From NCBI GenBank assembly GCA_032718565.1, contig JAVGVS010000001.1, forward strand, positions 5,740,495 through 5,804,494: a stretch of 64,000 bases of DNA, in the 5' to 3' direction. Position numbers and translations under genes: made by a program. Below the pieces are notes generated by a model that saw only the letters and a list, made by a program, of their open reading frames with translations, did no database searches and had not been told where the DNA came from. Shown here piece after piece: positions 42,701-55,421 of this stretch; positions within the stretch are counted from its first letter, which is position 1, and every line of letters starts with the position of its first letter. The stretch is from Distichodus sexfasciatus. Taxonomy: Eukaryota; Chordata; Actinopteri; Characiformes; Distichodontidae.

Positions 42701-44619
42701 AAGTGCATCCAAGCCTCAACTATTATTTTTACTAATACTACAGCTATACACAGATCATTTTCCATCAGTGTGAAACTGGTTTCTGTCCATTTTCTGTTCA
42801 GCAGAAGTGGAATCAAGGTTTAAGAGAAAAAACAGACATTTTCTTCAGTTTATGAAAGAGAAATAAACTTTTACTACAGCTGATTTCCAAAGAGACAATA
42901 TAATGGTGATATTCTATAACTCTTGTGATTTTGGTGCAAACATGAGGAACCGCTCAAAGATAAGTTTGCGAAATAGAAAAAAATGTGTGTGCATTGGTGT
43001 AAGTGATCTAATTGTGGTCCTGGGTATAAAACATGGTTCCTAAATTCATATGATATACCTGTCTCCATTATTTTCTAACCCAAACCTCCTCAAGGCTCCA
43101 GTAATCTGCATGTTAGAAAGGCCAGAAAATATGTGGTGCCTTTGAGTGAGAGATCAACTTTAACAGAAGTACAAAACTAAAAAGGAATATCAGAAAGAAT
43201 TTGAGGATGGGGAGTGTTTCGCAAAGGCAAGCACAAGCATGACAGCGTTTTCACACTCTCACAACTCTGTAGACTAAAATCATTACCAGATGCTACAGTG
43301 GCTAAGCAGAGTCATGGGTAATGTCAGCTTCAGAGCATTAAGAAACTACATTTCATAAGTTCAAGCTTAATGGGTCCAAATGGGTTAGCTGTAACACTTT
43401 TAGTCACAGCTGTACAAATTATTTAGGGGCAGATAGGCTGGAATGGGCAATCAAATAAGAAAAAGTCTCCACCAAAGTGTATTACATTTATAATGAGCAC
43501 TAATATACAGACATAATGCATCATAATCTCTCTGAGAGAGTTTTAAACAGTGTGTCATTCGGCACCAGTACATGACATCTGAATCTGCTTTCTATTAAGA
43601 TGCCATTATGAAACTTCTGCTACTGGGCCTCAAGGTAAGTCGCGTGTAAACGGCTGATAATTGAAACAAGGATAGACACAAATTAATCAGAGGTAAATGT
43701 TTAAAGGGCTGTGTTTGAGAAGTGGAGGGATTTTGTCACACTCCTTGACTCACGCGATTGAGTTATGGAGTCTCACACAACTGGCAGTCTACAATGCATT
43801 CATTGAGTATGAGAAGCCACATCAGAGCAAAGCTGAGCACACTGGAGAGGACGTCCAAAAACCACATACGTTATGCATGACTAATACAGCTCATTTGCCT
43901 CTTTACTATAGTTTCCAAGTTTATTGAACTATTTCGTGTCATGATGTCACGCATAAAACACACATCTGCATATCCGAGCAAGTGAAAACATCTTGAATTT
44001 AAGAAATCTGATTTCTTACTCTGAGTTTCTTTTGTAAGTATTTTTATTGCTAATGCTTGACTCCAAAAAAAGTACAGACTGACAATGATCTCAAACCTGC
44101 CATATTTACACAAAGGTCACACAATAGGGTTAACATTGAGGGTTCGTGCTGTGTTACAGTGCCAGAAATAAGCTCCTAGACTGATAACACAAACATCTTC
44201 AGAAGTGCAAGTGCATGCATATTAAGTGTGTGTAGAAGCTTAAAGCCCAAAACTGCAGTAGTACTGTATGCAGGCTGGATTGAGATCATAAAATGAAAAT
44301 TTCATATTAAAATAAGAATGAAAAATTCAAACTAGCAACAAGATCAGTACTTGAGTCATGACTTGTCACATCTCTTTGGTAACATTAAAGAAAAATTTGC
44401 GCTGAGAAGAAATCCAAAAAATCGCTGTCAGGTTCGGCAAATATACCTAAATGCAGAGAGATTAAATTAAGCCAAGCAAAACAGGCTCTTACAGGCTTCA
44501 ATGTCTGACTAAATTCAGTTCAAATGGCCACGAAACCCCCGCATGAGAAAAGTTAGCAGCAAAAAGGAACATGTGAAGCCTCTATGCAATCTATCTAAAA
44601 AGAACTGTTGCTATGATAT

Positions 44620-44625
<6 letters not shown>

Positions 44626-44650
<25 letters not shown>

Positions 44651-44651
44651 G
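44626..44651. repeat. (TG)n microsatellite
   Basis: About 12 units with one TTT interruption just before. Confidence 0.85.
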
Positions 44652-44814
44652 GACAAGCAACCAGCCCCTGAACATGTCATGAAAATATCCCAACTTACAG
44701 TATAAATAGATTAGCAACTTATAAAGGAAAGAGTGTAATTTGTAAGATTTTGCTTGTAAATGAGATTTTAAAAAAAAGGGCAATACTTATACTTATAGTG
44801 AATAGTGCCTTTAT

Positions 44815-45425
44815 GTGTGTGTGTGTGTGTGTGTGATTTTGACCTACACTAATTTGGGGGACAAACTTCGGACTCGTCACATGCAGATTTGGGACAAACC
44901 TACCTTTTGGAATAAAAAATGGCGTCCTTGTTTCATTTTTGCAATGATATCATTAATTCATTCATTCATTATCTGGACCACTTAATTCCCAACTGGGGTC
45001 ACAGGGGGAACAGGAGCCTATCCCTGGAACTACGGGTGCAAGGAGAGGAACAACCCTGGGCAGGCGCCAACACACCGCAGGGCACACACACTCACAATCA
45101 CACCTTAAGGGGCCAATTTAGAGTCGCCAATAATTGCACGCTTTTGGACTGTGGGAGGAAACCAGACCCCGGCGGAAACCCATGTGAACACAGGGAGAGC
45201 ATGCAAACTCCACACATAAAGGCCCTACGACCGACCCAGGAATTGAACCCAGGACCTTCTCACTGTGAGGCGGCAGCACTAACCACTGCGCCAACGTGCC
45301 ACCCCACAAGCATTTCATTTTATTACAGAGATTGTGGTTAGGGTTAGGTTTAGGGGAAGGCATTAAGTTATTTACCTAGAGTAATCAGGTCTATGGAATA
45401 TGGTATAAATGTGTGTGTGTACCTG
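44815..45425 (+). repeat. GT-bounded repeat with TTAGGG-like core, split by a V-SINE
   Basis: A GT run at 44815-44835 and another at about 45411-45420 bound the block. GTGGTTAGGGTTAGGTTTAG at 45330-45349 is the core also seen at 30560. The V-SINE-like copy 44955-45305 sits between the left GT side and the core. Confidence 0.5.
44955..45305 (-). mobile_element. V-SINE-like SINE, near full length
   Basis: On the minus strand it runs from GGGGTGGCACGTTGGCGCAG through B box GGGTTCAATTCC, the central domain and a (GAAT)n tail at 44955-44970. It is close in sequence to the copy at 517-882. No exact target duplication is visible. Confidence 0.8.
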
Positions 45426-46225
45426 TTGGAGAAATGACCATCCATAGTTGCACTGACCCATTTTGACACTTAAGTACTGCTCTAGAGCTGTGCAAAGCCA
45501 ATTCAGAACACACACATACACACACACTAACACAGACACATTAACACTCCCTGCCATATGCACAGTCCTGGAGTGGATGAGTGATAAAATGCAGGTCCTG
45601 GCGATTTGGATGGAGACATGAGGTCACTGTCTATTCTGAGAGAGTGAACACTTCAGTACACTTGTGTGAGCCACATGGCACGATGCTATCACGGCCTTCG
45701 GCCACGATATTTTGAGGGTGCACTCATGCGGCCACACGCATGAACATACACACCCACGCTGACATATGCATGATCGAGTATGCAACACACACACACACAG
45801 CAAGACAGAAGGGAGGAAGTGAGGCACACCGGAAACAATCTTATATCACAATCTACTTCACAGTGGTGGAGACAAAGGTTAGGCTCCTGATACATTTACC
45901 TAAGAGGATCACTGTAGTTGTTCTGAACTCAGTGGCCTCTCCAAATCATCTAGTATATGCTGGACCTAGTTTTAGGTTAAATTTAAATCTGCAACAGGCT
46001 GAATCTTGAACATGACATGCAGATCAAAGGATCTGAGTGACATCAGCACCGTTGACACATGCTTTTCTGCATTCAGGAATGGAAGGTTAGAATTTAAAAT
46101 GCCGCTCACATGTAAGTGTAACTGTCATCAACAGTAGAGGTTAAGAAGTGTGTGTGTGTGCTTGTTTTTTTTGTTCTCTTTAACCTGACAGGCCTTAAGG
46201 CATCAAACTAAAGAATGAGTTTGCC

Positions 46226-46228
<3 letters not shown>

Positions 46229-46256
<28 letters not shown>
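46229..46256. repeat. (CT)n microsatellite
   Basis: About 14 units, followed by a long pyrimidine-rich stretch to 46330. Confidence 0.88.
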
Positions 46257-48008
46257 CTGCTTCTTCTTCTTCTTTTTCTCCCTCTCAGCACCTCTCTCTT
46301 TCTACCCCCTCCTTTTCTTTCTCCTCCTCTCCCATTGGCTCATTGGCATTCTTCTCAGCTGTTGGAGCAGCGACACATTGCTGGTTAGCAGTTCCTCTGA
46401 GCTTTTGTGGCTGTCTTATTTATTTTGCTTCTCCCTTTCACTGAGACGAAAAGCAATGAGGCTGCTCACATTCTTGGAGGAAGAGGATTTTGGCGGGAGG
46501 GAATAAAAAAAATCTTTCAAGCTCATCTAAATGGGCAGTTTGTGTATTCTCATCAGTAATTTTTATCTTGAGGCCAAGAGAATGTCAGAGGAAAGTTCAA
46601 TATCATTTTGTTTTCTCAATGAGCGGCCTGCCAAACAAACCTCGGGCCAATGTTTAGAATAAAAGTTGGAGAGAGACACTTGAACTTGACATTACTAGCT
46701 ATGGAACTACATTCAGAGGAATGTAGAATCCTGAGACTTATACACACAAATCCCTCTCTCAGCCTCATTCTTTATTCATATCTTCTGCTCCATCTACTGT
46801 ATAACCCCTGCACTGGAACACATTGTCCAGAATCCTGCAGTATTACCTCAGGTTTATATATCCAGAGTTCAACTATGCTGTTCTCTCTCCCTCCCTCTCT
46901 CTTCCTCCCTCTGGCTGGGTGAGAGGATCATATCAGCACCGCACTTCACTTAACTATTATTTCAGATGGGGAAAATGAATCGGGCAGACAGCACGAGCGC
47001 TTTACCATTCCATTCGCTGTAATCAATACTTCCCTTCTCCTTCTCCGTCTCCCTTTATCCATCTGTCTCAAAGACAGCCAGGATAAGTAGGATGCTTGCT
47101 GCACAAATATAGAGGCACGCAGAAAGAGAAACGGACAGAGAAAGTAAGAAAGGAGAAATCTGGGACAGCCTAGTCATCAAATGAGTTGCAATTCCATACC
47201 AGGAAAGTTTCCTCACAAGTAGAGACGCGAAGTGCCGCTGTGTGTATTTGTGTATGCATGTGTGTGTGTGTACGCTTCAGAATCCAAAGAACACACTGAA
47301 GAGAAAGATTAGCCACCCACCGACTCCAGTGCAGCACTTTGCATTGGCCTATGTGCTGCATACCACTGCCATTTCCTCAGACTTGCAACCAAGACCGTGG
47401 CCACGAGAACAAATCACTGCACACCCAATTAGCAGCACTAGGAATAAAAAGTGTTTGAAACTTCCTGAGACAAGCAACAGGAAATGTTGGTGATCTATTA
47501 CCTACACTGTCTGAATTCCCCTTCCGATGTGTGTAGTCTCCTTCAGGAATCAGGCTCTTAAAGCAGTGTTTGATTATTTAACAAAATTAGTACAAAGAGG
47601 TCCTGTTTTATTGCACCTGAGAGCCTTGAATGGTGCCTTTAAATAAAAAATAATATTTTTAGGACTGAAACAATACATCAGTTTAATGATCAATGAGTCT
47701 AATACTTTGATATCATACATACTGTAACATCCCTTAGCAATAAATTGCAGAAGAGTCATCTGGTTTCATCACACCTTTAACTAAGTGTGATAACGCAGGC
47801 TACAGTGGGCCGTAGCTTAACAATAAAAATGTGGAATGATTGGGATTTGATATGAATGGAAATGACTGTTAAATCCCCATTTGATGTTGTCTCATATTCC
47901 CTGAATTGAAATCGCATTGTAACTTTGAAATACTGGGTAGACATCGAACTGTTGTCCATTTAATCGATTGAATTGAATTGTATGAGCTTGTGATATACAT
48001 CCCAAACA

Positions 48009-48035
48009 ATTATTATTATTATTATTATTATTATT

Positions 48036-48073
<38 letters not shown>
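48009..48073. repeat. compound (ATT)n-(GTT)n trinucleotide microsatellite
   Basis: About 9 ATT units pass directly into about 12 GTT units, adjacent to the head of the SINE at 48080. Confidence 0.92.
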
Positions 48074-48079
48074 AACAGG

Positions 48080-48188
48080 ACCTGTAAAGGCACCCCTAAA
48101 GGCGTAACGGTTAGGGAGTTCACCCAAGATCGAAAGGTTGCCGGTGTGAATCCCAGGCTGGTAAAGGTACCACTGAGTTACGCTTGAA
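48080..48188 (+). mobile_element. SINE (family B), left part, split by L2
   Basis: CGTAACGGTTAGGGAGTTCA (A-box-like), CCGGTGTGAATCCCAGG (B-box-like) and GTAAAGGTACCACTGAGTTA. The copy breaks at CTTGAA and resumes at 49227. Confidence 0.75.
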
Positions 48189-49220
48189 CGTCCTCGTTCA
48201 AGTACCTTGGTGTTCACATCTCTGAGGACCTGACATGGGCTGGACATATCAATGTTCAAGTCAAGAAGGCAAAGCAGCGTCTTTATCACCTTCGGAAGCT
48301 GAGAAAGTTTCGGGTTTCCCCTGCTGTTCTTAAAGCTTTCTACTCTGGTGCTGTGGAGAGCATCATTACCCAGAACATTTTGTCATGGTACGGGAACAGC
48401 TGTGTTCAGGACCAGAAAGCCCTCCAGAGAGTGATCCGGGCAGTGGAGCGCTGCTGCACGTCACCTCTCCCTTCCCTGCAGGACACTTACTCCAAGAGAT
48501 GTAAGACCAGGGCAATCAGGGTTTTAAAAGACTCATCCCACCCAGGAAACAGGCTTTTTCATCTTCTGCCATCAGGCAGAAGGTTCCGCACCATCATGGC
48601 CAAAACAGAGAGACTCAGGAGGAGTTTCTATCCTCAGGCCATCCGTTTCCTTAACCAGGACATGCCTTTCTAGGTCTCAGTTCTTTATATGCTGCTAATA
48701 CATACCTCGCTGTTACAATAACTTATACTGTACATGTCCATGCTATTACATGCTGCTATTACATACCTCATATCGTTGTTACGATAACTATACTGTAAAT
48801 TTGTCCATGTTATTATATGCTGCTAATACATACCTCTTATTGTTACGATAACTATACTGGTTGCCACTTCAATGGACAATGCTGCAGCTGCACTAGGCAC
48901 TTTAAAAAATCATCTCTTTGCACCTGTCCTGCCCTAGCACATTTACATTTACAATTTTTACAATGTTTACATTCTCAGGTTTGCACATTTAACTTTATTT
49001 AACTTTATGTTCCTTATGTTCCTTATTGTATAATGTATAGTTTTATTTTTGTCCTGTTACCCCAGCCTCCGTATTTAAGTTAGTATTTATGTTTGTAAGT
49101 TTGTATTGCGTCTATCTTCCTTGTCTATTGCACAGTTAAAGAGCGGATCAGGATACATTTCACTGCTTGTTGTACCTGTATAACTTGCACGTGACAAATA
49201 AAGAATCTTGAATCTTGAAT
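48189..49220 (+). mobile_element. L2-clade LINE, 5'-truncated, with 3' UTR and tail repeats
   Basis: An open frame from about 48191 to the TAG at 48671-48673 encodes the C-terminal part of the L2-type ORF2 protein: FKYLGVHISEDLTWAGHI, AKQRLYHLRKL, SWYGNSCVQDQKALQRVIRA, KDSSHPGNRLFHLLPSGRRF, YPQAIRFLNQDM. Upstream reverse transcriptase and endonuclease are missing, the usual 5' truncation. The 3' UTR of about 550 bp ends in short TCTTGAA repeats typical of L2 tails. The frame is intact over 160 codons, so the copy is fairly young. Confidence 0.88.
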
Positions 49221-49226
49221 CTTGAA

Positions 49227-49370
49227 TGAGTAAGGTACCGTCCCCAGGTTAGCTGCCCACTGCTCCTTCACAGATGGGCCAAATGCAGAGATTACAGTTC
49301 GATGTGGTGCACTGTGTGCTGTGCTGTGGTGTGTTCACAATGATAAATTATCACCCACTTAAACTCACTT
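49227..49370 (+). mobile_element. SINE (family B), right part, split by L2
   Basis: TGAGTAAGGTACCGTCCCCA, CTGCTCCTTCACAGATGGGC and the end GTGTTCACAATGATAAATTA continue the SINE begun at 48080. Confidence 0.75.
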
Positions 49371-50691
49371 ATTAGCAGTAGTAGCAGCAGTAGTAGTATA
49401 TTAATAGTATTTTTTTTTTTTTAAACTGAAAGGACAATGGGATGAATTGTTCCCCCAATGTGTCTGTTGTATGTGTCTAGCCCTAATGAACAATACAAAT
49501 AGGTCATACTGGAGAGTTTACTGTCAGGAACAATAGCACTACTCGAGTGCTTGGCAAAGACACCATACTAACGGATTACTACTCGTAAAAAGAGGAAGCG
49601 TACATGTGCTAGGTCTAGAGCCAGCTATTGTGTGACAGACATGATATGTGAACCAAAGCCTCAGCAGGACCACTGGCTGACAGTCCATTTACCTTGCTCT
49701 AATTCAGGCTTTAAATCCGTCTTTTGTAAGGATTCCATTAGAGAATTTGCTCTATTTATCCTAAAACACAAGCTGCTATTCTTCGCTAAAGCCTATTTTT
49801 TGGAATGTTAATAAATATACATGTAGGTGAGCTTTTCAATTTACACAGAGAACATTTTGTGCATACTGTATGCTTCTAAGATGCAGTTATTTTCTCTGGT
49901 TGTTTCTGGTCATTGCAGACTTAATAATAATAATTACAGTGACTAAAAAAAAACTAGACACTGTGTCATTTCAGGTGAACTCTACCCACTACACTGATTT
50001 GCATATTCACCTTACAATTTGCTTTCTGCCATTGCCTAGAAAAGCTTAATTTGCATAACAAACTGGCTATCTGAATGACCCAGGCGAGCTCAGTGCACCT
50101 TCAAGTCACACAAACATGGTTAGCCACAGCAGCATAGCTTTAGTGCACAAAACGATGACAAAAAACATTTCACAACTAGTCACCTGCATCTGGCTCCCTT
50201 GTGATATTACAGATTGTAAGGAATGAACAATCACACTCGGCCAAGGGTCATGGGAGCACTAAACATCTGGACATGTGACCTTTAGAATGCCCTTCAATTT
50301 GTCTCACTGTAAGAGACCATGGGGAAAAGACTTGAAGTGTTTTGATTTAGACCAGCCTGTCTCACTGGTTGTGTTTGTGCTTATGGGTGTCAGATGGCAG
50401 TATGTGTGTGTGTGAGAGAGATAAACTTATATTAAGAATAATGAGATGCTGAATGTGTGTATCCACATGTGTTTGAGATAATAAATATCATTTTTGAAAT
50501 AATGAGATGCAGAATGTGTGTGTGTGCGTGTGTATGTTGGGATTACATCTGTGGCCACTGCTGCCTGTGTTTTATACGACCTTTCACTACTCTGTTAATC
50601 ATCTTAAGCAAAGCAGTCAGTAGCACTGAACGCTTGAATGTTCACATACTTCAATTAGTCAATTTCTTTACTTAAAACTTCATATACACAG

Positions 50692-50774
<83 letters not shown>
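50692..50774. repeat. (TAGA)n tetranucleotide microsatellite
   Basis: About 20 uninterrupted units. Confidence 0.95.
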
Positions 50775-50775
<1 letters not shown>

Positions 50776-51192
50776 CAGGCAGTGTAACACAAGACGTGAA
50801 AATGGCAGAATCACATACTAAAGCCTGTGCAAGACATGGTTATCAGCACACACTGGGATAATATTTTGTCAACCTTCCATGGCCTCCTAGGTCTGAGCTG
50901 GGCAGGCGGTCTGGAGCCGTGTGTAAACAGCAGGGAGGGGCATCAGCATGGGGTCGATACTTCCGCTGAGCACCCTAATGAAACACGGAGCCCTGTTTGC
51001 TTTGGCTCAGTCAGAATGGCTCACCCACTTCACCTGAGAGGTTTACTTTAAGACTCAGACCTTCATTACAGCCTGTCAGTCTCACCAGATAAGCCTATTA
51101 GGTTATAGTACTTAGACTATACGAGAGTAAAGACTTTACTGAATAGTGTTATAATCTACAAATATCAATATAACGGTATAATAAATAAGAGT

Positions 51193-51570
51193 GGGCGGCA
51201 TGTAGGCGTAGTATTTAGCACTGCTGCCTCACAGCGAGAAGGTCCTGGGATCGCGTCCCGGGTCGGCTGTGGGGTCATTCTGTGTGTAGTTTGCATGCTC
51301 TCCCCGTGTTCACATGGGTCGTCTCCAGGTGCTCTGGTTTCCTCCCACAGTCCAAAAGCATGCAATATAGGTTAATTGGCGACTCTAAATTTGGCCCGTA
51401 AGGTGTAAGTGAATGTGAGTGTGATGGTGTGTATGTGCCCTGCGGTGTGTTGGCGCCTGCCCAGGACTGTTCCCAGCCTTGCGCCTGTAGTTCCCAGGAT
51501 AGGCTCCATCCCCCCGTGACCCCAGTTGGGATTAAGCGGTTTGCATAATGAATGAATGAATGAATAAATA
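51193..51570 (+). mobile_element. V-SINE-like tRNA-derived SINE, full length
   Basis: Head GGGCGGCATGTAGGCGTAGT, central domain TTTGCATGCTCTCCCCGTGT and CTCCCACAGTCCAAAAGCAT, then GCGGTGTGTTGGCGCCTGCC and a (GAAT)n/(AAAT)n tail. The 13-bp target duplication AATAAATAAGAGT at 51180-51192 and 51571-51583 is exact. Confidence 0.85.
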
Positions 51571-52920
51571 AATAAATAAGAGTTCTTTTAAAGTTTAAAC
51601 AGTTCATCAAAGTAACAATAGTGACAAATCTCCATGAAGAAAAAATCTGCGTTTTAATCAATTTAGTTATATGCTAAAGTCATAGACATGCTGGTCATTT
51701 GCCAGATAGTGTTGGTTTGTTGCATATTTAAAACATAAAAATAATGTTTGTAATTGACAAACCAGACACAGCTATGTTTTGAATGAGCTGCAAAAGATTT
51801 GTTTAGAAGTTTAATGTGTTCCCATACGAATCTCAAGTAGTAAAACACATGTCCATTAATGAAGATATATATAAATATATAATAAAACTTTTACAATGCT
51901 AAAGTATTGGTTTTCTATGTTTTATTGCTCATTGGTACACTTTACACATAATTTTGCACACTTTAGTTGCTTTGTACTTCTTTAACAATGTGTTTAACAA
52001 ACTACAGAAACCCGTGGGAACACTTTCCAAATACTAGAAGATTTTCCCTAATTTTCATAAAGCTTGTTGTGTAGTGCATTTAGCTGGCATGGCCCACCTC
52101 AGGGCAAGAGAAACATGTTTGCTTAAATCCCCGTCACTGCATCTTTCATTAAAAGCAGCCTTTGTAATTCAATAGGGCTTAGAGACCACTGAAGAGTACA
52201 CAGAAGGACTGTAATGAAAGACATGGAGGAGAGAGGAGATGAAACTGTTTGGCCAAACTTTAAACTCTTCATTGCATCTCTCATTAAAACGAGGCTGCAT
52301 GCTCCTGAACTGGCAGTGGCAGTGCTATAGAGTTACAGTGGCCCTCCCACCTCGAGCAGAATTAAGGAATCTCCCTCGTTTGAGGTCAAGGTAGAACAAC
52401 TGAGGTTTGTTTGAAATGGAATGCTTACTAGACAAGAGAGACTTTGTGCAATTACGCACCTTCCAGTGTGTCTGGCTTCCAGAAATGCGTGATCTAGGTG
52501 GATACCTGGATTATTTTGTTTACAAGAGAAGACCTGAGGATAAAGCCTGAAAAAAACTAGGCAGGAGGAGCGAAGAAAGCTATTAGGTAGAAGGGCTCAA
52601 GGGAACTCATTCTGTTTGCTCATTTGTCACAGTTCCGTTCACACATGCTCATGCCGATAAAAATAAAACACAACAGAACTCAGCAAAAGCTGGAAGGAGG
52701 ATTGTGCCGTACAGCAGGTGAACTCCCCTGTGATAGAGGTTTTACTGAGGAAATCTCCTGCCCTGTGTACATCCTCATCCTGCAGCAAAGGACACAGTCC
52801 TAAAGAGGACACAAATGGGTTTGTGTGCTACTGACCGAAGCAGCAAAGCAGCACCTGGTACAAACTACACTCACATCATTCACTCAGGAGTATTAAGGGG
52901 AGTCAGTCACCCAGTAAATA

Positions 52921-53405
52921 TGCACACACACAGGATGCTGATTCAAGTTGCAACTTGCAGTATAATAGAATTTTCACACAACATTTGCTAGGGAATTTTT
53001 ACATCATGAAAATAAATTTCACACGCACAGAATGCTGATTCAACGAACAACTTGCACTAATAGAATTTGCTCACAACATTTACGTCATGAAAAGAAACAA
53101 TCGCATCCAAACACACACACATCACATAAACACACTGAATGCTGATTCAACTGGCAACTTGCACTATAATAGCACTTTCACACAACATTTGCTAAGGAAT
53201 TTTTACGTCATGAAAAGAAGGCTCTCACTCACACACAGCAGCATGCAACTTATACTATGGCAGAATTTCACACAACATTCACTAAAAGTGCTTGACCTCT
53301 TAAAAGGGTGATCACCTATCACTCAAACACTACAATTACAATTTAACTCCAACTTACACATTGATAGAGTTTTCCCACAACCTTGCTTTTTTGCATCATG
53401 GATAC
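52921..53405 (+). repeat. diverged minisatellite, unit about 85-115 bp, about five units
   Basis: The repeated order is: CACACA tract, GAATGCTGATTCAA, AACTTGCACTATAATAG, TTTCACACAACATTTGCTA, AATTTTTACGTCATGAAAA. Units start near 52921, 53020, 53130, 53230 and 53340, the last two most degraded. Confidence 0.8.
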
Positions 53406-53716
53406 ACACACTTTTTCAATGCTCCATGTACACCAACATTGTCACACCACATTTCTTCCTAAGTTTGTTACACACACATACCATCAAGATAGCAGCAGGG
53501 GCGGTTTAACTCGGAACTATGAAGAGGACGCGGTCAACTTCATCAGGGGAATGTTCAGAAACAAATATTGTCTTATGTTCATGAACTACAGATGGAGTTG
53601 ATAAACAAATACTGTGTGAAACCTTGAAATCATTCTCTGACACAAAAATCCCTAATTTCTCACAACAGCTACAACCACCATTCTAGTTCACAATTATTAA
53701 TTTTCAAATATAAATA

Positions 53717-53947
53717 TACACTACCAGTCAAAAGTTTGGACACACCTTCTTCTTTGTTTTTTCCCTTTATTTCCAGTACTTTTGACATTGTAAATTAATA
53801 CTGTAGACATAAAACCAATAAAGAAACACATATAGAATTATGCAGTAAACAAAACAGCGTTTAACAAACAAGAATATGTTTTATATTTTAGATTCTTCAA
53901 AGAAGTTGGTGTTGATAACAGCTTTGCACACCCTTGGCATTCTCTCA
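53717..53947 (+). mobile_element. Tc1-like element terminal fragment
   Basis: Begins ACACTACCAGTCAAAAGTTT and GGACACACCTTCT, the familiar terminal sequence of a teleost Tc1-like transposon. It continues with typical sub-terminal AT-rich sequence to AGCTTTGCACACCCTTGGCA, which is the antisense of the transposase C-terminal region. The rest of the element is missing. Confidence 0.75.
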
Positions 53948-53948
53948 C

Positions 53949-53978
53949 TTTTGTGTATAGAGAGAGAGAGAAGAAGGG

Positions 53979-54025
<47 letters not shown>

Positions 54026-54030
54026 TAGAC

Positions 54031-54085
<55 letters not shown>

Positions 54086-54092
54086 CAGACAG
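53949..54092. repeat. compound microsatellite (GA)n-(GACA)n-(GATA)n
   Basis: GA-rich lead, about 10 GACA units (53981-54022), then about 15 GATA units to about 54085, then GACA/GA again. It abuts the Tc1-like fragment. Confidence 0.92.
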
Positions 54093-55375
54093 ATCAAGAG
54101 AGAGAGAGAAAGATCGCGAGAGAGGTTTCTAAACATCCACACAGAAACATTTCTGTAATAAAGGATAAAAAGAGACAGGCTGCAATTTTTGTCTGCACCC
54201 ATATAATTCCCCAGAAATACAGAAGTACTATAAATGAAGCGAACGCAGCTCACAACATGCAGTGGTGAGATCAATTAGAACACACAGTGGTAATTATGCG
54301 GCAACCGCCATCCTGAACTAATTGTGTACTTGCATTTAGACGTTCCAACATTAAAATTACATTTCTGCATTTCCGCAAAGGGAATGCAAAGGAAATGCCT
54401 TTTTTGGGACTATGAAGAGGAACAGCACCCCAAGCTGCTGTATCATCCAGCTACAAGTGTATGAGTGAAAAGTCAGTTAACGCCAAGCTGCGTTCAACTG
54501 ATGGAAGCAAAGAGAAAGAGAGGAGAAGATGGGAACGGTTGCTAAGAGACAAATTCGAGCTGAAATAGGACCACTTAGTTGGAATTGCAGAGAGAGAGAA
54601 AGGGACAGATGGAGTGATGGAGAAAAACGAGCAAGGGTGAGAAAGTGAGAGGCAAACAGCACTGAAAAGACGGCTGCTTGACAAGAAAAGGGGAGAGAGA
54701 GAGATATTCCACTATTGCCAGTGAAGGAAAGAAATTAGAAGAAAGAGACAGCAAACTGTGTGTTAAACAAAGAAAGTCAGATGGAACAAGAACGATAAAA
54801 AAGGAAAGAGAGCATGACAGAGTGAGAGAGAGAGAAAGACAGCGAGAGAGACAGAAGTGTCTTACAGTGGAGCAACATGAGCGCTGGTGGTAAAGTGCAC
54901 GCTTTCACACGAGTCTCGACAGCGTTTTTGTGCGTCCCGGCATCAGGTGACAGTGATGGATGCCGGGTAAACAAAGAGAGGAGATGGAGGAGGAGAGAGA
55001 GAGAGGAGGCGTGAGGGAGGGGAGAGAGACATGACAGAGACCATTTAGCCATTCAGGGGAGAGCGAGATCGATGAGCAAACAAAGAGGAATGAGGGATTG
55101 AGGGTCTTCCTCTGCCTTCTCCTGTCTCCCCCCCCTCCACTAAAAATGTCCCTGAGGACGCGCCACACAAAGGCAGGCAACGCGTGCTTGCTCTTCTTCC
55201 TTTTTTCTCTCTCTTTCTCTTCCCCCGCTCCCTCCCTCGCTTGATTCCTCGCTCCCTCCCTCAATGCACAAGGCTGTAGACTGGATTAATGGATTGGATT
55301 GGATCTCAGTTTGGCAGCTAAATTAGCTTAATGTGACTCCAGTCTCAGTCCAGTCACTGCTCATAGCACATTAGC

Positions 55376-55376
<1 letters not shown>

Positions 55377-55417
<41 letters not shown>

Positions 55418-55421
55418 GAGA
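55377..55421. repeat. (GA)n microsatellite
   Basis: About 16 units plus an ACAGAGAGAG extension. Confidence 0.9.

Noticed and set aside
50692..50774. Regular short repeats resembling an array
   Set aside because: Perfect tetranucleotide repeats with no spacers: a microsatellite, not CRISPR.
54905..55264. 119-codon open frame on the minus strand in the GA/CT-rich region
   Set aside because: The composition-driven peptide is rich in E, R, K and S, and has no family match.
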